DNA of 64,000 nucleotides from Oceanospirillum sp048268485 (GCA_048268485.1 JBLWVL010000011.1:1-64000), one strand, 5' to 3'; positions 1 through 9,032 are shown, counted from the stretch's first letter. Program-made: numbers and translations. Notes: generated by a model from the letters alone, not told the origin.

Positions 1-1
1 T

Positions 2-874
2 AAAGGTGTGCCAAAAAACCTTGTCTATCGGATTATCCGAAAAGGGGAGGTTCGGGTGAACAAAAAAAGAGTCAAGGCGGTATACCGTTTACAGGCGGGA
101 GATATTGTTCGCGTTCCGCCGGTTCGGGTTGCAGAAAAAGCGGACGATATACCTGTCAGTAAAGAGTTTGCTTTGGCTTTAGAAGCTGCGGTGTTGCAGG
201 AGTGCGATGATTGGCTGGTGATTAATAAGCCGCAAGGATTATCGGTTCATGCTGGCTCTGGGATTCAGGCCGGGCTGATTGAAAACTTGCGTCAGATCCG
301 GCCTGAGGGGAGCTATCTTGAGTTGGTTCATCGGTTGGATAAGGATACATCCGGTTGTCTTTTGATCGCAAAAAACCGGAAAACACTTAATTTTTTGCAG
401 GAGCAACTTAAAGCTAAAACATTTCGTAAGAAATACCATGCACTAGCAGTAGGGCGTTGGCCGAAGGCGGTTGCGGAAGTGGATGCGCCACTTAAAAAGC
501 ACGATATTGGCGGCCGTGAGCGTGTTGTAAGGGTTGATTTGAAAGATGGTAAAGCTTCTCTGACCCGGTTTCGCATTCTTAAGCAGCTGGATGCTAAAGG
601 TGTTTCCTGTACCCTGGTTGAAGCGGAACCGGTTACTGGCCGGACACATCAGATTCGGGTTCATGCTCAATCGATAGGTCATAGCCTTGTTGGTGATGTG
701 AAGTATGGTGACGACAACGTGCATCAGCATTTTAAAGGGCTTGGCTTTAAGCGTTTGTTTCTGCATGCGGCATCGTTGGGCTTTCCGGACCCTGCCAGCG
801 GTGCTTTTATCGAGATTCGGGCGCCTTATGAGTTCAGCCTGAAAAGCATTCTCGACCGTTTAACTGAGCTTTAG
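2..874 (+). CDS. rluC: 23S rRNA pseudouridine synthase RluC (5' truncated by window)
   Basis: Converts specific uridines of 23S rRNA (955, 2504 and 2580 in E. coli) to pseudouridine. The reading frame is open to the left edge (KGVPKN... from base 2), so the true start lies outside the window and the GTG at 8 is internal. What remains of the N-terminal S4 RNA-binding domain includes the family motif RKGEVRVNKKR. The RluA-type catalytic domain follows with ELVHRLDKDTSG, whose catalytic Asp codon is at 338-340, and the later VTGRTHQIRVH motif. The C-terminus is complete. RluC rather than RluD is favoured by the S4 sequence and by the HAD phosphatase and sppA downstream, as in Pseudomonas. Confidence 0.93.
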   Translation, partial: KGVPKNLVYRIIRKGEVRVNKKRVKAVYRLQAGDIVRVPPVRVAEKADDIPVSKEFALALEAAVLQECDDWLVINKPQGLSVHAGSGIQAGLIENLRQIRPEGSYLELVHRLDKDTSGCLLIAKNRKTLNFLQEQLKAKTFRKKYHALAVGRWPKAVAEVDAPLKKHDIGGRERVVRVDLKDGKASLTRFRILKQLDAKGVSCTLVEAEPVTGRTHQIRVHAQSIGHSLVGDVKYGDDNVHQHFKGLGFKRLFLHAASLGFPDPASGAFIEIRAPYEFSLKSILDRLTEL

Positions 875-1028
875 GCACTTTCTTAATTTAGGCTTTAGGT
901 GCTTTGCCTGACAGTAGTCGTCTTTTACAGATAGTTGATAACCGGATAGATAATTGATGACAGGCATGTAGTCATATGTTCTAAGGCTGTGTTGAGTATG
1001 TGTGCTGTTGATCTGAATTAGGTGATTT

Positions 1029-1685
1029 GTGAAATATCCATTTGTGATTTTTGATTGGGATGGCACCTTGGTTGATTCCGAGGCGCGGATTATTACCAGT
1101 ATGCAAGCTGCTGCTGCTGACTATGGTTGGCAGCCAGCGCTGACAGATGAGGCTGTGCGTAATATTATTGGGTTAGCATTGCCGGAAGCGATTCGTCATA
1201 TCTGTCCGGGTATTGATGAGTCAGGGGTTGATATGATCCGGCAGGGTTATACTCACCACTTTCTGGAGCAGTCCAGCCTTGAAATGCCACTTTTTGACGG
1301 TGTGAAGGACGGTTTGCATCGTTTAAAGGATGCGGGCTGTACTCTGGCGGTGGCAACCGGAAAGAGCAGAAAGGGGCTCGATCGGGTATTGCCTGAAGTA
1401 GGGTTGAATAATCTGTTTGCGCATACGCGATGTGCAGATGAGACCTTGTCGAAACCTGACCCCTTAATGCTGCATGAGCTACTTGATGTGACGCACTTTG
1501 ATGTCCGTCAGGCCGTTATGGTTGGTGATACAGAGTATGATCTGGGGATGGCAAAAAGTGCTGGCATGGATCGTATCGCTGTGACCTATGGCGCGCATCA
1601 TCCTGATCGGTTATATGGCTATAAGCCGGTGTTGGTTGCGGATCAGTTTGTTGAATTGGTGGATTGGCTGTTGGAAAAGTCATAG
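1029..1685 (+). CDS. HAD-superfamily hydrolase (phosphoglycolate phosphatase-like)
   Basis: Predicted cytoplasmic phosphatase of HAD subfamily IA, 218 aa. Motif I is DWDGTLVDS near the N-terminus (nucleophile Asp9, acid/base Asp11), motif II is VATGKS around residue 110, the conserved Lys lies in SKPDPLML, and motif IV is VGDTEYD. A helical cap lies between motif I and II. It starts with GTG at 1029; the motif I position fits this start. It lies between rluC and sppA, an arrangement conserved in pseudomonads. The substrate cannot be read from the sequence; phosphoglycolate or another small phosphate ester is an analogy only. Confidence 0.85.
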   Translation: MKYPFVIFDWDGTLVDSEARIITSMQAAAADYGWQPALTDEAVRNIIGLALPEAIRHICPGIDESGVDMIRQGYTHHFLEQSSLEMPLFDGVKDGLHRLKDAGCTLAVATGKSRKGLDRVLPEVGLNNLFAHTRCADETLSKPDPLMLHELLDVTHFDVRQAVMVGDTEYDLGMAKSAGMDRIAVTYGAHHPDRLYGYKPVLVADQFVELVDWLLEKS

Positions 1686-1705
1686 AGACAGACGGGAATT
1701 AAGAT

Positions 1706-2746
1706 ATGAGTCAATCAGATTGGAATGAGCCTAAAGAAGGCGAGCGAACCAGGTTGCCTGAGTCGTCAGTGGGTGGTGACGATACGGTGTCCCAGGGGAC
1801 TGAAAAAGCGGCCGCTATCGAGGATGCGGTTGTTCAGCAGAACAATATGATGCAGACATGGTTGATGGAAACCCTGAAAGAGCAGCGCCGGGCTCGCCGC
1901 TGGAAGCTCTTTTTTCGGTTTTTTCGCACTGTAGTGCTGGTGGCTGCTCTTGTGGTTTTCTGGCAATCCGTCAGCAAAGTTGGTGGCGATGTTGTGTCCG
2001 GTGAACATGTTGCTGTTGTCAATGTGTTGGGCCAGATTGGTGAAGAGCAGGAGGCTAATGCGGATAGCCTGATTCGTGGGATTCGTGCTGCCTTCAACAG
2101 TAATGGCACTCGTGCTTTGATTTTGAATATTAATAGTCCTGGGGGGAGTCCGGTTCATTCTGGAGAGGTCTATGATGAGCTTCTCCGGCTGAGGGCCTTG
2201 CATCCGGATACTCCTGTTTATGCTGTGATTCGCGATATGGGCGCCTCTGGTGCTTACTACATTGCTGCAGGTGCAGATGAGATTTATGCTAATCGTGCAA
2301 GTCTGGTCGGCTCAATTGGTGTTGTATCTGCTGGTTTCGGCTTAGGTGGGTTGATTGAAAAGCTGGGTGTTGAGCGCCGTGTCTTTACTTCTGGTGATAA
2401 TAAGGCATTTCTTGACCCTTTTACCGATATGAGTGACCGGCAGGCAGATTTTTGGCAATCGGTGCTAACACAAACTCATCAGCAATTTATTAAAGCGGTG
2501 CAGGATGGGCGTGGAGATCGTCTGGCCGATAATCCGGAGATTTTTTCAGGGCTTGTCTGGAGTGGAGAGCAGGCGGTTGACCTTGGGCTGATCGATGGGC
2601 TGGCAAGTGTCCGACAGGTGGCAGAAGAACAGGTGGGTATTCACCGGCTGGTGGATTTTACGCCGGAGCCGTCACCCTGGAAGCAGATCAGTCGTGAGAT
2701 GGGTGTGCAGCTAAAGGCGCTGCTGAGTCAACCTCAGCTCTACTGA
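1706..2746 (+). CDS. sppA: Signal peptide peptidase SppA-like S49 protease
   Basis: Membrane-bound serine protease of family S49 that degrades cleaved signal peptides or small membrane proteins, 346 aa. A charged, probably cytoplasmic N-terminal stretch is followed by one membrane segment at about residues 73-90, then a single S49 domain. The nucleophile is Ser181 in DMGASGAYY. Lys233 in GDNKAF is the likely general base; the 52-residue Ser-Lys spacing is the same as in the short, single-domain SppA type. The INSPGG oxyanion region is intact. It follows the HAD gene by 20 bases and probably shares its transcript, which ends at the hairpin at 2775. Confidence 0.88.
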   Translation: MSQSDWNEPKEGERTRLPESSVGGDDTVSQGTEKAAAIEDAVVQQNNMMQTWLMETLKEQRRARRWKLFFRFFRTVVLVAALVVFWQSVSKVGGDVVSGEHVAVVNVLGQIGEEQEANADSLIRGIRAAFNSNGTRALILNINSPGGSPVHSGEVYDELLRLRALHPDTPVYAVIRDMGASGAYYIAAGADEIYANRASLVGSIGVVSAGFGLGGLIEKLGVERRVFTSGDNKAFLDPFTDMSDRQADFWQSVLTQTHQQFIKAVQDGRGDRLADNPEIFSGLVWSGEQAVDLGLIDGLASVRQVAEEQVGIHRLVDFTPEPSPWKQISREMGVQLKALLSQPQLY

Positions 2747-2774
2747 GTTAGCAGAGGCAGTCAGCTTGTATGGG

Positions 2775-2806
2775 AATAGCGGATAGCCTTGCTGTCCGCT
2801 ATTTTC
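2775..2806. terminator. Bidirectional terminator between sppA and maf
   Basis: A 9-bp perfect stem (AATAGCGGA at 2775-2783 with TCCGCTATT at 2795-2803) lies between two convergent genes. It is followed by TTCTC on the plus strand, with A-rich sequence flanking the other arm, so it can serve both transcripts. Confidence 0.7.
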
Positions 2807-2825
2807 TCAGGTGAAAGGTGCCTGG

Positions 2826-3407
2826 TTAGTCCAGAGGGGATACCTGGAAAGCGTCTAAAAGGTCGCAAAGAGCGATAAGGGGTAACCCCACCAGTGCATT
2901 AGGGTCTCTACCTTCCAGTCTTTCAAATAACGCAATCCCCATACCTTCAGACTTAAAGCTACCGGCGCAGTCCAGTGGTTGTTCTTTTTCAATGTAATGC
3001 GTAATTTGCTGTTCACTGAGTTTGCGAAAATAAACATGAAAAGGCTCGACCAGACTTTTGGTTTCTCCTGTAGCGGTATTGTGCAGGGCCAGTCCGGTAT
3101 AGAATGTGATTTTTTGACCACTGAAGTCTTTTAGTTGCTTTTGGGCGTTGTCTTTGGTGTGCGGTTTGCCGATAATGCGCCCGTCAAACGTAGCGACCTG
3201 GTCGCTGCCGATGATCAGGCTGTTAGGGTGGTTTTTTGCCAGGGTGTAAGCTTTTTCTCTGGCAAGGCGTTCTACCAGTGTGCTGGCACTCTCCTGATCG
3301 AGGGGTGACTCATTGATGTTCGGGGCCGCCTGGATAAAAGGCAAACCGAGCTTTTCGAGAAGTTGCTTGCGGTAAGACGATGTGGAAGCCAGAACCAGTG
3401 AGAGCAT
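2826..3407 (-). CDS. maf: Maf-family nucleotide pyrophosphatase (YceF-like)
   Basis: Maf proteins hydrolyse non-canonical or modified nucleoside triphosphates; the YceF branch prefers 7-methyl-GTP. The 193-aa protein opens with LVLASTSSYR, the Maf signature, and carries IGSDQVA with the conserved Asp/Gln and the later DCAGSFKSEG segment that lines the active site. Length is typical. It is transcribed divergently from yceD-rpmF-plsX, as in many gammaproteobacteria, and ends tail to tail with sppA. YceF-type specificity is inferred from this neighbourhood. Confidence 0.9.
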   Translation of the reverse strand: MLSLVLASTSSYRKQLLEKLGLPFIQAAPNINESPLDQESASTLVERLAREKAYTLAKNHPNSLIIGSDQVATFDGRIIGKPHTKDNAQKQLKDFSGQKITFYTGLALHNTATGETKSLVEPFHVYFRKLSEQQITHYIEKEQPLDCAGSFKSEGMGIALFERLEGRDPNALVGLPLIALCDLLDAFQVSPLD

Positions 3408-3568
3408 GTAAATAATATCCTGTGAGTGTGGGTGTTTGTCAGCTGCAGCTTCAGTGCCAAAGCAATAAAGTTGGTGCTGATGATAGATATGGGGAAGGGA
3501 TAACCCCCTGAAAAGAGGATTGTATCCGATCTTTTCAGAGATTATTTACTGTTCTTGTCTTCAATCCT

Positions 3569-3597
3569 TTGACAGTTGCGGGTCATATCCCTATTAT
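3569..3597 (+). promoter_or_regulatory. Strong sigma-70 promoter for yceD-rpmF-plsX
   Basis: A perfect -35 (TTGACA, 3569-3574) is separated by exactly 17 bases from TATTAT (3592-3597). Initiation 6-8 bases further on falls at about 3603-3605, only 2-4 bases before the yceD ATG at 3607, so the transcript would be nearly leaderless. Confidence 0.75.
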
Positions 3598-3606
3598 TGC
3601 GCGCTT

Positions 3607-4137
3607 ATGTTTGGTGACCGACTTCCCATTACAATCGAGCCGTACAAGTTAGCCCGTGATGCTGGTGTTATTGAGGGAGATATTGCCCTTGAAAAATGCC
3701 ATCGCGTGCTTGATGCCCTGGTCAGTAGTGAAGGGCATTGCCATGTGCGTCTTGAGTTTGATATTGACCCTCAGAGAATCCGCTTTGTACGCGGTCGGCT
3801 GAAGGGCCTGTTTCAGGTACCTTGTCAGCGCTGTATGCAAGCGATGCCTTTTGAGGTCGATAGCGAATTTTTGTTAGCAATCGCTGCTTCTGATGAGGCT
3901 GCGGCTAACTTGCCGAAACAGTATGAACCGCTGATCGTTGAAGACGAGAAGCTTGAGTTGTTACCTGTGATAGAAGATGAAATTCTTCTGACGCTACCTA
4001 TAGCGTCGTATCATGATGAAGGTGATTGCTCGGTTACAAGTGAAATGCTGGTTTCAGGTGAGGAAGATGAAGTCCAACCTGAAACTAAACCGGAAAATCC
4101 TTTCAGTGTTCTAGAGCAACTGAAAGGAAAACGTTAA
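3607..4137 (+). CDS. yceD: YceD/DUF177 family rRNA accumulation protein
   Basis: YceD (DUF177) is needed for normal 23S rRNA accumulation and is almost always encoded next to rpmF. This start gives 176 aa (E. coli 173 aa), beginning MFGDRLPITIEP, which aligns with the start of the known family; the frame stays open further upstream but that part has no resemblance. The CQRC motif, the acidic VEDEILLTLP segment and the NPFSVLEQLK C-terminus are all family hallmarks. No Shine-Dalgarno sequence precedes the ATG and the promoter at 3569 would start transcription at it. rpmF follows after 35 bases. Confidence 0.92.
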   Translation: MFGDRLPITIEPYKLARDAGVIEGDIALEKCHRVLDALVSSEGHCHVRLEFDIDPQRIRFVRGRLKGLFQVPCQRCMQAMPFEVDSEFLLAIAASDEAAANLPKQYEPLIVEDEKLELLPVIEDEILLTLPIASYHDEGDCSVTSEMLVSGEEDEVQPETKPENPFSVLEQLKGKR

Positions 4138-4172
4138 CTGCAACCTCTAGTTGTATTTAGGAGTGAGTTGTC

Positions 4173-4352
4173 ATGGCTGTTCAAAAGAACCGTAAAACCC
4201 GTTCTAAGCGCGGTATGCGTCGTTCTCACGATGCACTGAGTGCGTCTACGCTTTCAGAAGATAAAAGCACTGGTGAAGTTCACCTGCGTCATCATGTGAC
4301 TGCAGATGGCTTTTACCGTGGCAACAAAGTGGTTGACAAAGGCGACGAATAA
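4173..4352 (+). CDS. rpmF: 50S ribosomal protein L32
   Basis: Small basic ribosomal protein of the large subunit, 59 aa, beginning MAVQKNRKTRSKRGMRRSH, a near-universal L32 N-terminus, and ending in the HHVTADGFYRGNKVV segment typical of proteobacterial L32. The start is preceded by TAGGAG (4158-4163). It carries no zinc-binding cysteine pairs, so it is the C-minus form. It lies between yceD and plsX as in E. coli, linking ribosome and membrane lipid synthesis in one transcript. Confidence 0.97.
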   Translation: MAVQKNRKTRSKRGMRRSHDALSASTLSEDKSTGEVHLRHHVTADGFYRGNKVVDKGDE

Positions 4353-4361
4353 GGTCTGCCT

Positions 4362-5375
4362 GTGTTAATCGCTATTGATGCGATGGGCGGGGACTTCGGT
4401 CCCCGCGTTGCTGTTCCTGCAGCGCTTCGCGCGCTCAATAAAGACCCTCGTCTTTCCGTACTTTTGGTTGGTGATCTTAATAAGATCCGGCCATTCCTCC
4501 CTGAAAACTCCCCGCTGCTTAACCGGATTCAGTTTCGTCATTCCGATATATCTGTAGCTATGGGAGATAGTGCTAAACATGCATTGCGTCATCAGAAAGG
4601 TTCATCGATTCACCTGGCTGTTCAGGCTGTTGCTGACCGGGAGGCCGATGCTTGCGTCAGTGCAGGAAATACCGGGGCGTTAGCTGTTATTAGTCGTTAT
4701 TTGCTGAAAATGTATCCAGGAGTTAGTCGCCCGGCGATCTGCAGTCAGTTGCCTGTTAATGGAGGTGAGTGTCTGATGCTGGATCTGGGAGCAAACCTGG
4801 GCTGTGATGCTGATGATTTATACCAGTTTGCTTTGATGGGTAGCGCTATGGCGGAAGTCATGCAAAATAAGGTATCCCCTTCTGTTGGCCTGCTTAATGT
4901 AGGAGAGGAAGAGCTTAAAGGGACAGAGCTTGTGCGTGATGCGGCAGATATTATGAGTGCTTCTGAAGCGATTCGCTATGAGGGCTTTATTGAAGGCAGT
5001 GATATTTTTGCAGGTCAGGTGGATGTGATTGTGTGTGATGGCGTTTCCGGTAATACCGCTCTGAAGACCAGTGAAGGTGTGGTGCGCTTCCTGTTTCAGC
5101 AGATCCGGCAAGGGTTCCGGAATACTCTTTATGGCAAAATTGTTAGTGTTCTTGTTAGACCTGTTCTGAAAAGTATTAAGCGATCTCTTAATCCAGAGCG
5201 ATACAATGGCGCTGTTTTGCTTGGCCTGCAAGGGGTTGTGGTAAAAAGCCATGGTGCGGCAGAAGTTGAAGGTTTTTATCGCTCTATTCTTCATGCGACT
5301 CACGCCGTACGATCAGGGCTTTGTGAGCGGGTTGGCGATAAAGTGGCACGCAGTGGTGCTGGTGCGAGTTTGTAA
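4362..5375 (+). CDS. plsX: Phosphate acyltransferase PlsX
   Basis: Converts acyl-ACP to acyl-phosphate, the substrate of PlsY in the first step of phospholipid synthesis. The 337-aa protein begins LIAIDAMGGDFGP, the PlsX signature, and carries CVSAGNTGAL and DGVSGNTALKTSEG further on. It begins at GTG 4362, nine bases after the rpmF stop. Length is normal for the family. It probably shares the yceD promoter and is followed by a separate promoter for fabD. Confidence 0.96.
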   Translation: MLIAIDAMGGDFGPRVAVPAALRALNKDPRLSVLLVGDLNKIRPFLPENSPLLNRIQFRHSDISVAMGDSAKHALRHQKGSSIHLAVQAVADREADACVSAGNTGALAVISRYLLKMYPGVSRPAICSQLPVNGGECLMLDLGANLGCDADDLYQFALMGSAMAEVMQNKVSPSVGLLNVGEEELKGTELVRDAADIMSASEAIRYEGFIEGSDIFAGQVDVIVCDGVSGNTALKTSEGVVRFLFQQIRQGFRNTLYGKIVSVLVRPVLKSIKRSLNPERYNGAVLLGLQGVVVKSHGAAEVEGFYRSILHATHAVRSGLCERVGDKVARSGAGASL

Positions 5376-5401
5376 ATTTGGCCTCGATTTTTTTTTTGCT
5401 G

Positions 5402-5410
5402 TGCTATAAT
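5402..5410 (+). promoter_or_regulatory. Extended -10 promoter for fabD-fabG-acpP
   Basis: TGC followed by a perfect TATAAT (5405-5410) forms an extended -10, preceded by a T-rich run (about 5388-5398) and no good -35. The roughly 145-base leader to fabD leaves room for control of the fatty acid operon. Confidence 0.55.
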
Positions 5411-5555
5411 CGCGCGCTATTCTGGCCTGAGTGGTCAGATTAAGGCTTTGCTCGGTGTTTTGGTGGGTAAAGCACAAGGATCACAAAGGATCCAGTTTAC
5501 TGATTGTTTGTAAGTCTGGGTTCTGATTAATAATAAACAGTGTAAAGGGTTTGCT

Positions 5556-6500
5556 ATGACACAGTCCCTGGCTTTTGTTTTTCCTGGACAGGGTTCGCAG
5601 GCAGTAGGCATGCTGAGTGAACTGGCTGATCGTTATGCGGTAGTTCGCACGACATTTGAAGAAGCCTCACAAATTTTAGGTTATGACCTCTGGCAGCTAG
5701 CTCAGGAAGGTCCTGCAGAGTCATTAAACCAAACAGATAAAACACAACCGGCCATTCTGACCGCCAGTGTTGCGATCTGGCGTGTATGGCAAGAGCTGGA
5801 AGGGCCACGCCCAGCGATGGTTTCCGGTCACAGTCTGGGTGAGTACAGTGCTCTGGTTTGTGCGGGTGCAATGAGTTTTGCTGACGCTGTTCGGCTGGTT
5901 AAGCTGCGTGGTGAATTTATGCAGCAGGCTGTACCTGAAGGTACAGGTGCCATGGCTGCTATTCTGGGTCTGGCAGATGATAAGGTTGAAGAGGCTTGCC
6001 AGATCGCAGCCGAAGGTGATGTAGTGGCCCCGGTTAACTATAACTGTCCTGGCCAGGTTGTGATTGCAGGTAGCACAGCAGCAGTTGAGCGTGCTGGTGT
6101 TAAGTGTCAGGAATTAGGGGCTAAGCGTGTTGTACCTCTGCCTGTGAGTGTCCCATCTCATTGTGACCTGATGAAGCCTGCTGCAGAGCGTCTGGCTGCA
6201 GAGTTGGATAAAATTACGATTGAAGAACCGCGTATTCCGGTTGTGCAGAATGTTGATGGTCTGCCTCATAGCAATGTGGATACCATTCGTGAAAATCTGT
6301 TAGCTCAGCTTTATAGTCCGGTTCGCTGGGTTTCCTGTATCGAGCATATGGTTGAGCAGGGTACAGAGATCACCGTTGAGTGTGGTCCGGGTAAAGTGCT
6401 TGCAGGTCTCAATAAGAAAATTCAGCGTAGCCTGAAAGTTCTGGCGGTGAATGACCCTGAGTCATTAACATCGACCCTTGAATTGGTAAAGGGCGCCTAA
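5556..6500 (+). CDS. fabD: Malonyl-CoA:ACP transacylase
   Basis: Transfers malonyl groups from CoA to ACP, supplying extender units to fatty acid synthase II. The 314-aa protein has FPGQGSQAVGM near the N-terminus and the nucleophile Ser93 in GHSLGEYSALV. The later VPSHCDLM segment contains the catalytic His. It opens the fabD-fabG-acpP run and is followed by fabG after 23 bases with a GGAG ribosome site. Confidence 0.97.
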   Translation: MTQSLAFVFPGQGSQAVGMLSELADRYAVVRTTFEEASQILGYDLWQLAQEGPAESLNQTDKTQPAILTASVAIWRVWQELEGPRPAMVSGHSLGEYSALVCAGAMSFADAVRLVKLRGEFMQQAVPEGTGAMAAILGLADDKVEEACQIAAEGDVVAPVNYNCPGQVVIAGSTAAVERAGVKCQELGAKRVVPLPVSVPSHCDLMKPAAERLAAELDKITIEEPRIPVVQNVDGLPHSNVDTIRENLLAQLYSPVRWVSCIEHMVEQGTEITVECGPGKVLAGLNKKIQRSLKVLAVNDPESLTSTLELVKGA

Positions 6501-6523
6501 ATTTACTCCTATGGAGAAATCAG

Positions 6524-7267
6524 ATGAGTATTGAAGGAAAAGTGGCCCTGGTAACAGGTGCCAGTCGTGGTATCGGTCGTGCAACTGCTTATGCCCTGGG
6601 TAAAATGGGGGCTATTGTTGTGGGTACGGCCACTTCCGAATCAGGCGCGCAAAGTATTTCCGATGGCCTTGCGGAGCAGGGCTACAAGGGTAAGGGGTTT
6701 GTTCTTAACGTCACTTCTCAGGAGTCTGTAGACTCTGTTATTAAAGCGATTACTGAAGAATTCAGTGCTCCTTTGATTGTCATCAATAATGCAGGTATCA
6801 CACAGGATAACCTGCTGATGCGTATGAAAGAAGATGAGTGGGATTCTGTTATTGATACCAACCTTAAGTCGGTTTACCGTGTCGCCAAGGCGACTATGCG
6901 TGGCATGACTAAAGCCCGTTGGGGTCGTATTGTGAATATCAGCTCTGTTGTTGCCACCATGGGTAATATGGGGCAAAGCAACTATGCGGCAGCAAAGGCT
7001 GGCATGGAGGGCTTTACCCGGGCAATGGCTCGTGAGGTGGCTTCCCGTAATATCACGGTGAATGCGGTTGCTCCCGGATTTATTGCTACGGATATGACCC
7101 ACGCATTACCTGAAGAGCAGCATAAAGCGCTGCTGACACAGATTCCTCTGGCCCGCCTGGGTCAGCCAGAAGAGATTGCTAATGCTGTCGCTTTCCTGGC
7201 GAGTGAAGGTGCGAGTTACATCACAGGTGAAACTCTGCAAGTTAATGGCGGCATGAATATGCGCTAA
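6524..7267 (+). CDS. fabG: 3-oxoacyl-ACP reductase
   Basis: NADPH-dependent reduction of beta-ketoacyl-ACP. Short-chain dehydrogenase of 247 aa with the nucleotide-binding GASRGIG at about residues 12-18, NNAGIT, the catalytic Ser in NISSVV and the YAAAK Tyr/Lys pair. The C-terminal ITGETLQVNGGMNM is the usual FabG ending. A GGAG site at 6511 precedes the ATG. The position between fabD and acpP supports FabG over other SDR members. Confidence 0.97.
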   Translation: MSIEGKVALVTGASRGIGRATAYALGKMGAIVVGTATSESGAQSISDGLAEQGYKGKGFVLNVTSQESVDSVIKAITEEFSAPLIVINNAGITQDNLLMRMKEDEWDSVIDTNLKSVYRVAKATMRGMTKARWGRIVNISSVVATMGNMGQSNYAAAKAGMEGFTRAMAREVASRNITVNAVAPGFIATDMTHALPEEQHKALLTQIPLARLGQPEEIANAVAFLASEGASYITGETLQVNGGMNMR

Positions 7268-7376
7268 AGCCGGTTGTTGGCTGGTAGCTATTGCGCCACT
7301 CAGTAACCCTCTATAAAATACCGATCAGTTTTTATTACTGTTCGGATATTTGTACCCACAGGAGAAATTTTAAGTT

Positions 7377-7610
7377 ATGAGCACTATCGAAGAGCGTGTA
7401 AAAAAGATCGTAAGTGAGCAGCTGGGTGTTAAAGAAGAAGAAATCACCAATGCATCTTCTTTCGTTGACGATCTGGGTGCAGACTCTCTGGACACTGTTG
7501 AGCTGGTAATGGCTCTGGAAGAAGAGTTTGAGACAGAGATTCCTGATGAAGAAGCTGAGAAGATTACTACCGTTCAGGAAGCAATCGACTACGTAGTTTC
7601 TCACCAGTAA
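7377..7610 (+). CDS. acpP: Acyl carrier protein
   Basis: Acidic 77-aa carrier protein whose Ser37, in GADSLDTVEL, receives the 4'-phosphopantetheine arm. The sequence is close to the E. coli protein over its whole length. AGGAGA lies ten bases upstream of the ATG. It is separated from fabG by 109 bases and followed by an intrinsic terminator, so high acpP expression can be set independently of fabF. Confidence 0.98.
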   Translation: MSTIEERVKKIVSEQLGVKEEEITNASSFVDDLGADSLDTVELVMALEEEFETEIPDEEAEKITTVQEAIDYVVSHQ

Positions 7611-7647
7611 GATCGAGTGAGTATTCAGTCCTGGACTGACTACAAAG

Positions 7648-7686
7648 AAGCCGCTTTCTGCCTAGCAGGGGCGGCTTTTCTTTTTA
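7648..7686 (+). terminator. Terminator after acpP
   Basis: Stem AAGCCGC (7648-7654) with GCGGCTT (7671-7677) and an inner CTG/CAG pair, followed by a T-rich run. It separates acpP from fabF. Confidence 0.75.
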
Positions 7687-7763
7687 TTGCCGGGTATGAT
7701 TTTTTTGTAAGCAAAATATGTTATACACCCCGGTAGTTTTTTAGCGTATTTGGAGGAAGCATA

Positions 7764-9002
7764 ATGCCTCGCAGAAGGGTCGTTGTTACTGGCCTGGGCT
7801 TGATCACGCCCCTCGGTAATAGTGTAAAAGAGAGCTGGGACGGTATTCTGGCAGGTAAAAGCGGCATCGCGCCAATTGAGCACTTTGATACAACGGGTTT
7901 CAGCACCCAGTTTGGTGGCTCAGTTAAGGGTTTTGATGTCTCCGAATACATGCCTGCAAAAGATGCCCGCAAAATGGATACTTTTATCCAGTACGGCATG
8001 GCAGCAGCGATTCAGGCAGTGGATGATGCCGGCCTGGAATGTACGGAAGAAAATGCTTCCCGTATTGGTGTTGCGGTAGGCTCCGGTATTGGTGGGCTGC
8101 CGATGATCGAAGCGAACCATAATAACCTGCTGGCTAAAGGTCCCCGTAAGATCTCTCCATTTTTTGTTCCCGGCAGTATTATCAATATGATTTCCGGTAA
8201 CCTGGCAATTCGTTTTGGTTTTCAGGGGCCTAATATCGCAATTACCACCGCATGTACAACGGGTACTCACAATATCGGGTACTCCGCGCGTACCATCGCT
8301 TATGGCGATGCGGATGTGATGATTGCCGGTGGTGCCGAGATGGCAACAACACCACTGGGCCTTGGTGGTTTTGCTGCAGCCCGCGCACTCTCCACCCGTA
8401 ATGATTCACCGGAAACCGCCAGTCGCCCGTGGGATGCTGATCGGGATGGTTTCGTGCTGTCTGATGGTGCTGGTGTGTTGGTACTGGAAGAGTACGAGCA
8501 TGCCAAAGCCCGTGGTGCAACCATTTACGCCGAGCTGACCGGTTTTGGTATGAGTGATGATGCTTACCATATGACTTCTCCTCCGGAAGATGGTCGTGGT
8601 GCAGCGGCATCTATGGCGAATGCTATTAAAGATGCTGGCCTGAACCCTGAGCAACTGGATTACATCAATGCTCACGGTACATCGACTCCTGCAGGTGATG
8701 TTGCGGAAAGTCGTGCTGTTGAGAAAGTGATGGGGGATGCGGCTAAGAAGGTTGCGGTAAGCTCCACCAAATCCATGATTGGCCACTTGTTGGGTGCAGC
8801 AGGTGCAGTTGAAGCGGTTTTCTCCATTCTGGCGATTCGGGATCAGGTTGCTCCACCAACCATCAACCTGGAAAACCTGGCTGAAGGCTGTAATCTGGAT
8901 TACGTGCCGCATACGGCCCGTGATATGAAGGTTGAGCACGCGCTGTCTAACTCCTTTGGCTTTGGCGGAACCAACGGTTCATTGCTGTTCTCTAAGGTGT
9001 AA
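7764..9002 (+). CDS. fabF: 3-oxoacyl-ACP synthase II
   Basis: Condensing enzyme that elongates acyl-ACP with malonyl-ACP and controls the C16:1 to C18:1 step. 412 aa, typical of FabF. The nucleophilic Cys is in TTACTTGTHN (about residue 163), with the two active-site histidines in NAHGTSTPAGD and SMIGHLLGAAG. A strong GGAGGAAG site (7752-7759) precedes the ATG. Intrinsic terminators lie both upstream (after acpP) and downstream (before pabC), so it can be an independent unit. Confidence 0.97.
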   Translation: MPRRRVVVTGLGLITPLGNSVKESWDGILAGKSGIAPIEHFDTTGFSTQFGGSVKGFDVSEYMPAKDARKMDTFIQYGMAAAIQAVDDAGLECTEENASRIGVAVGSGIGGLPMIEANHNNLLAKGPRKISPFFVPGSIINMISGNLAIRFGFQGPNIAITTACTTGTHNIGYSARTIAYGDADVMIAGGAEMATTPLGLGGFAAARALSTRNDSPETASRPWDADRDGFVLSDGAGVLVLEEYEHAKARGATIYAELTGFGMSDDAYHMTSPPEDGRGAAASMANAIKDAGLNPEQLDYINAHGTSTPAGDVAESRAVEKVMGDAAKKVAVSSTKSMIGHLLGAAGAVEAVFSILAIRDQVAPPTINLENLAEGCNLDYVPHTARDMKVEHALSNSFGFGGTNGSLLFSKV

Positions 9003-9032
9003 CAGGGCTCTGAGCCTTATGCCACTGTACAT

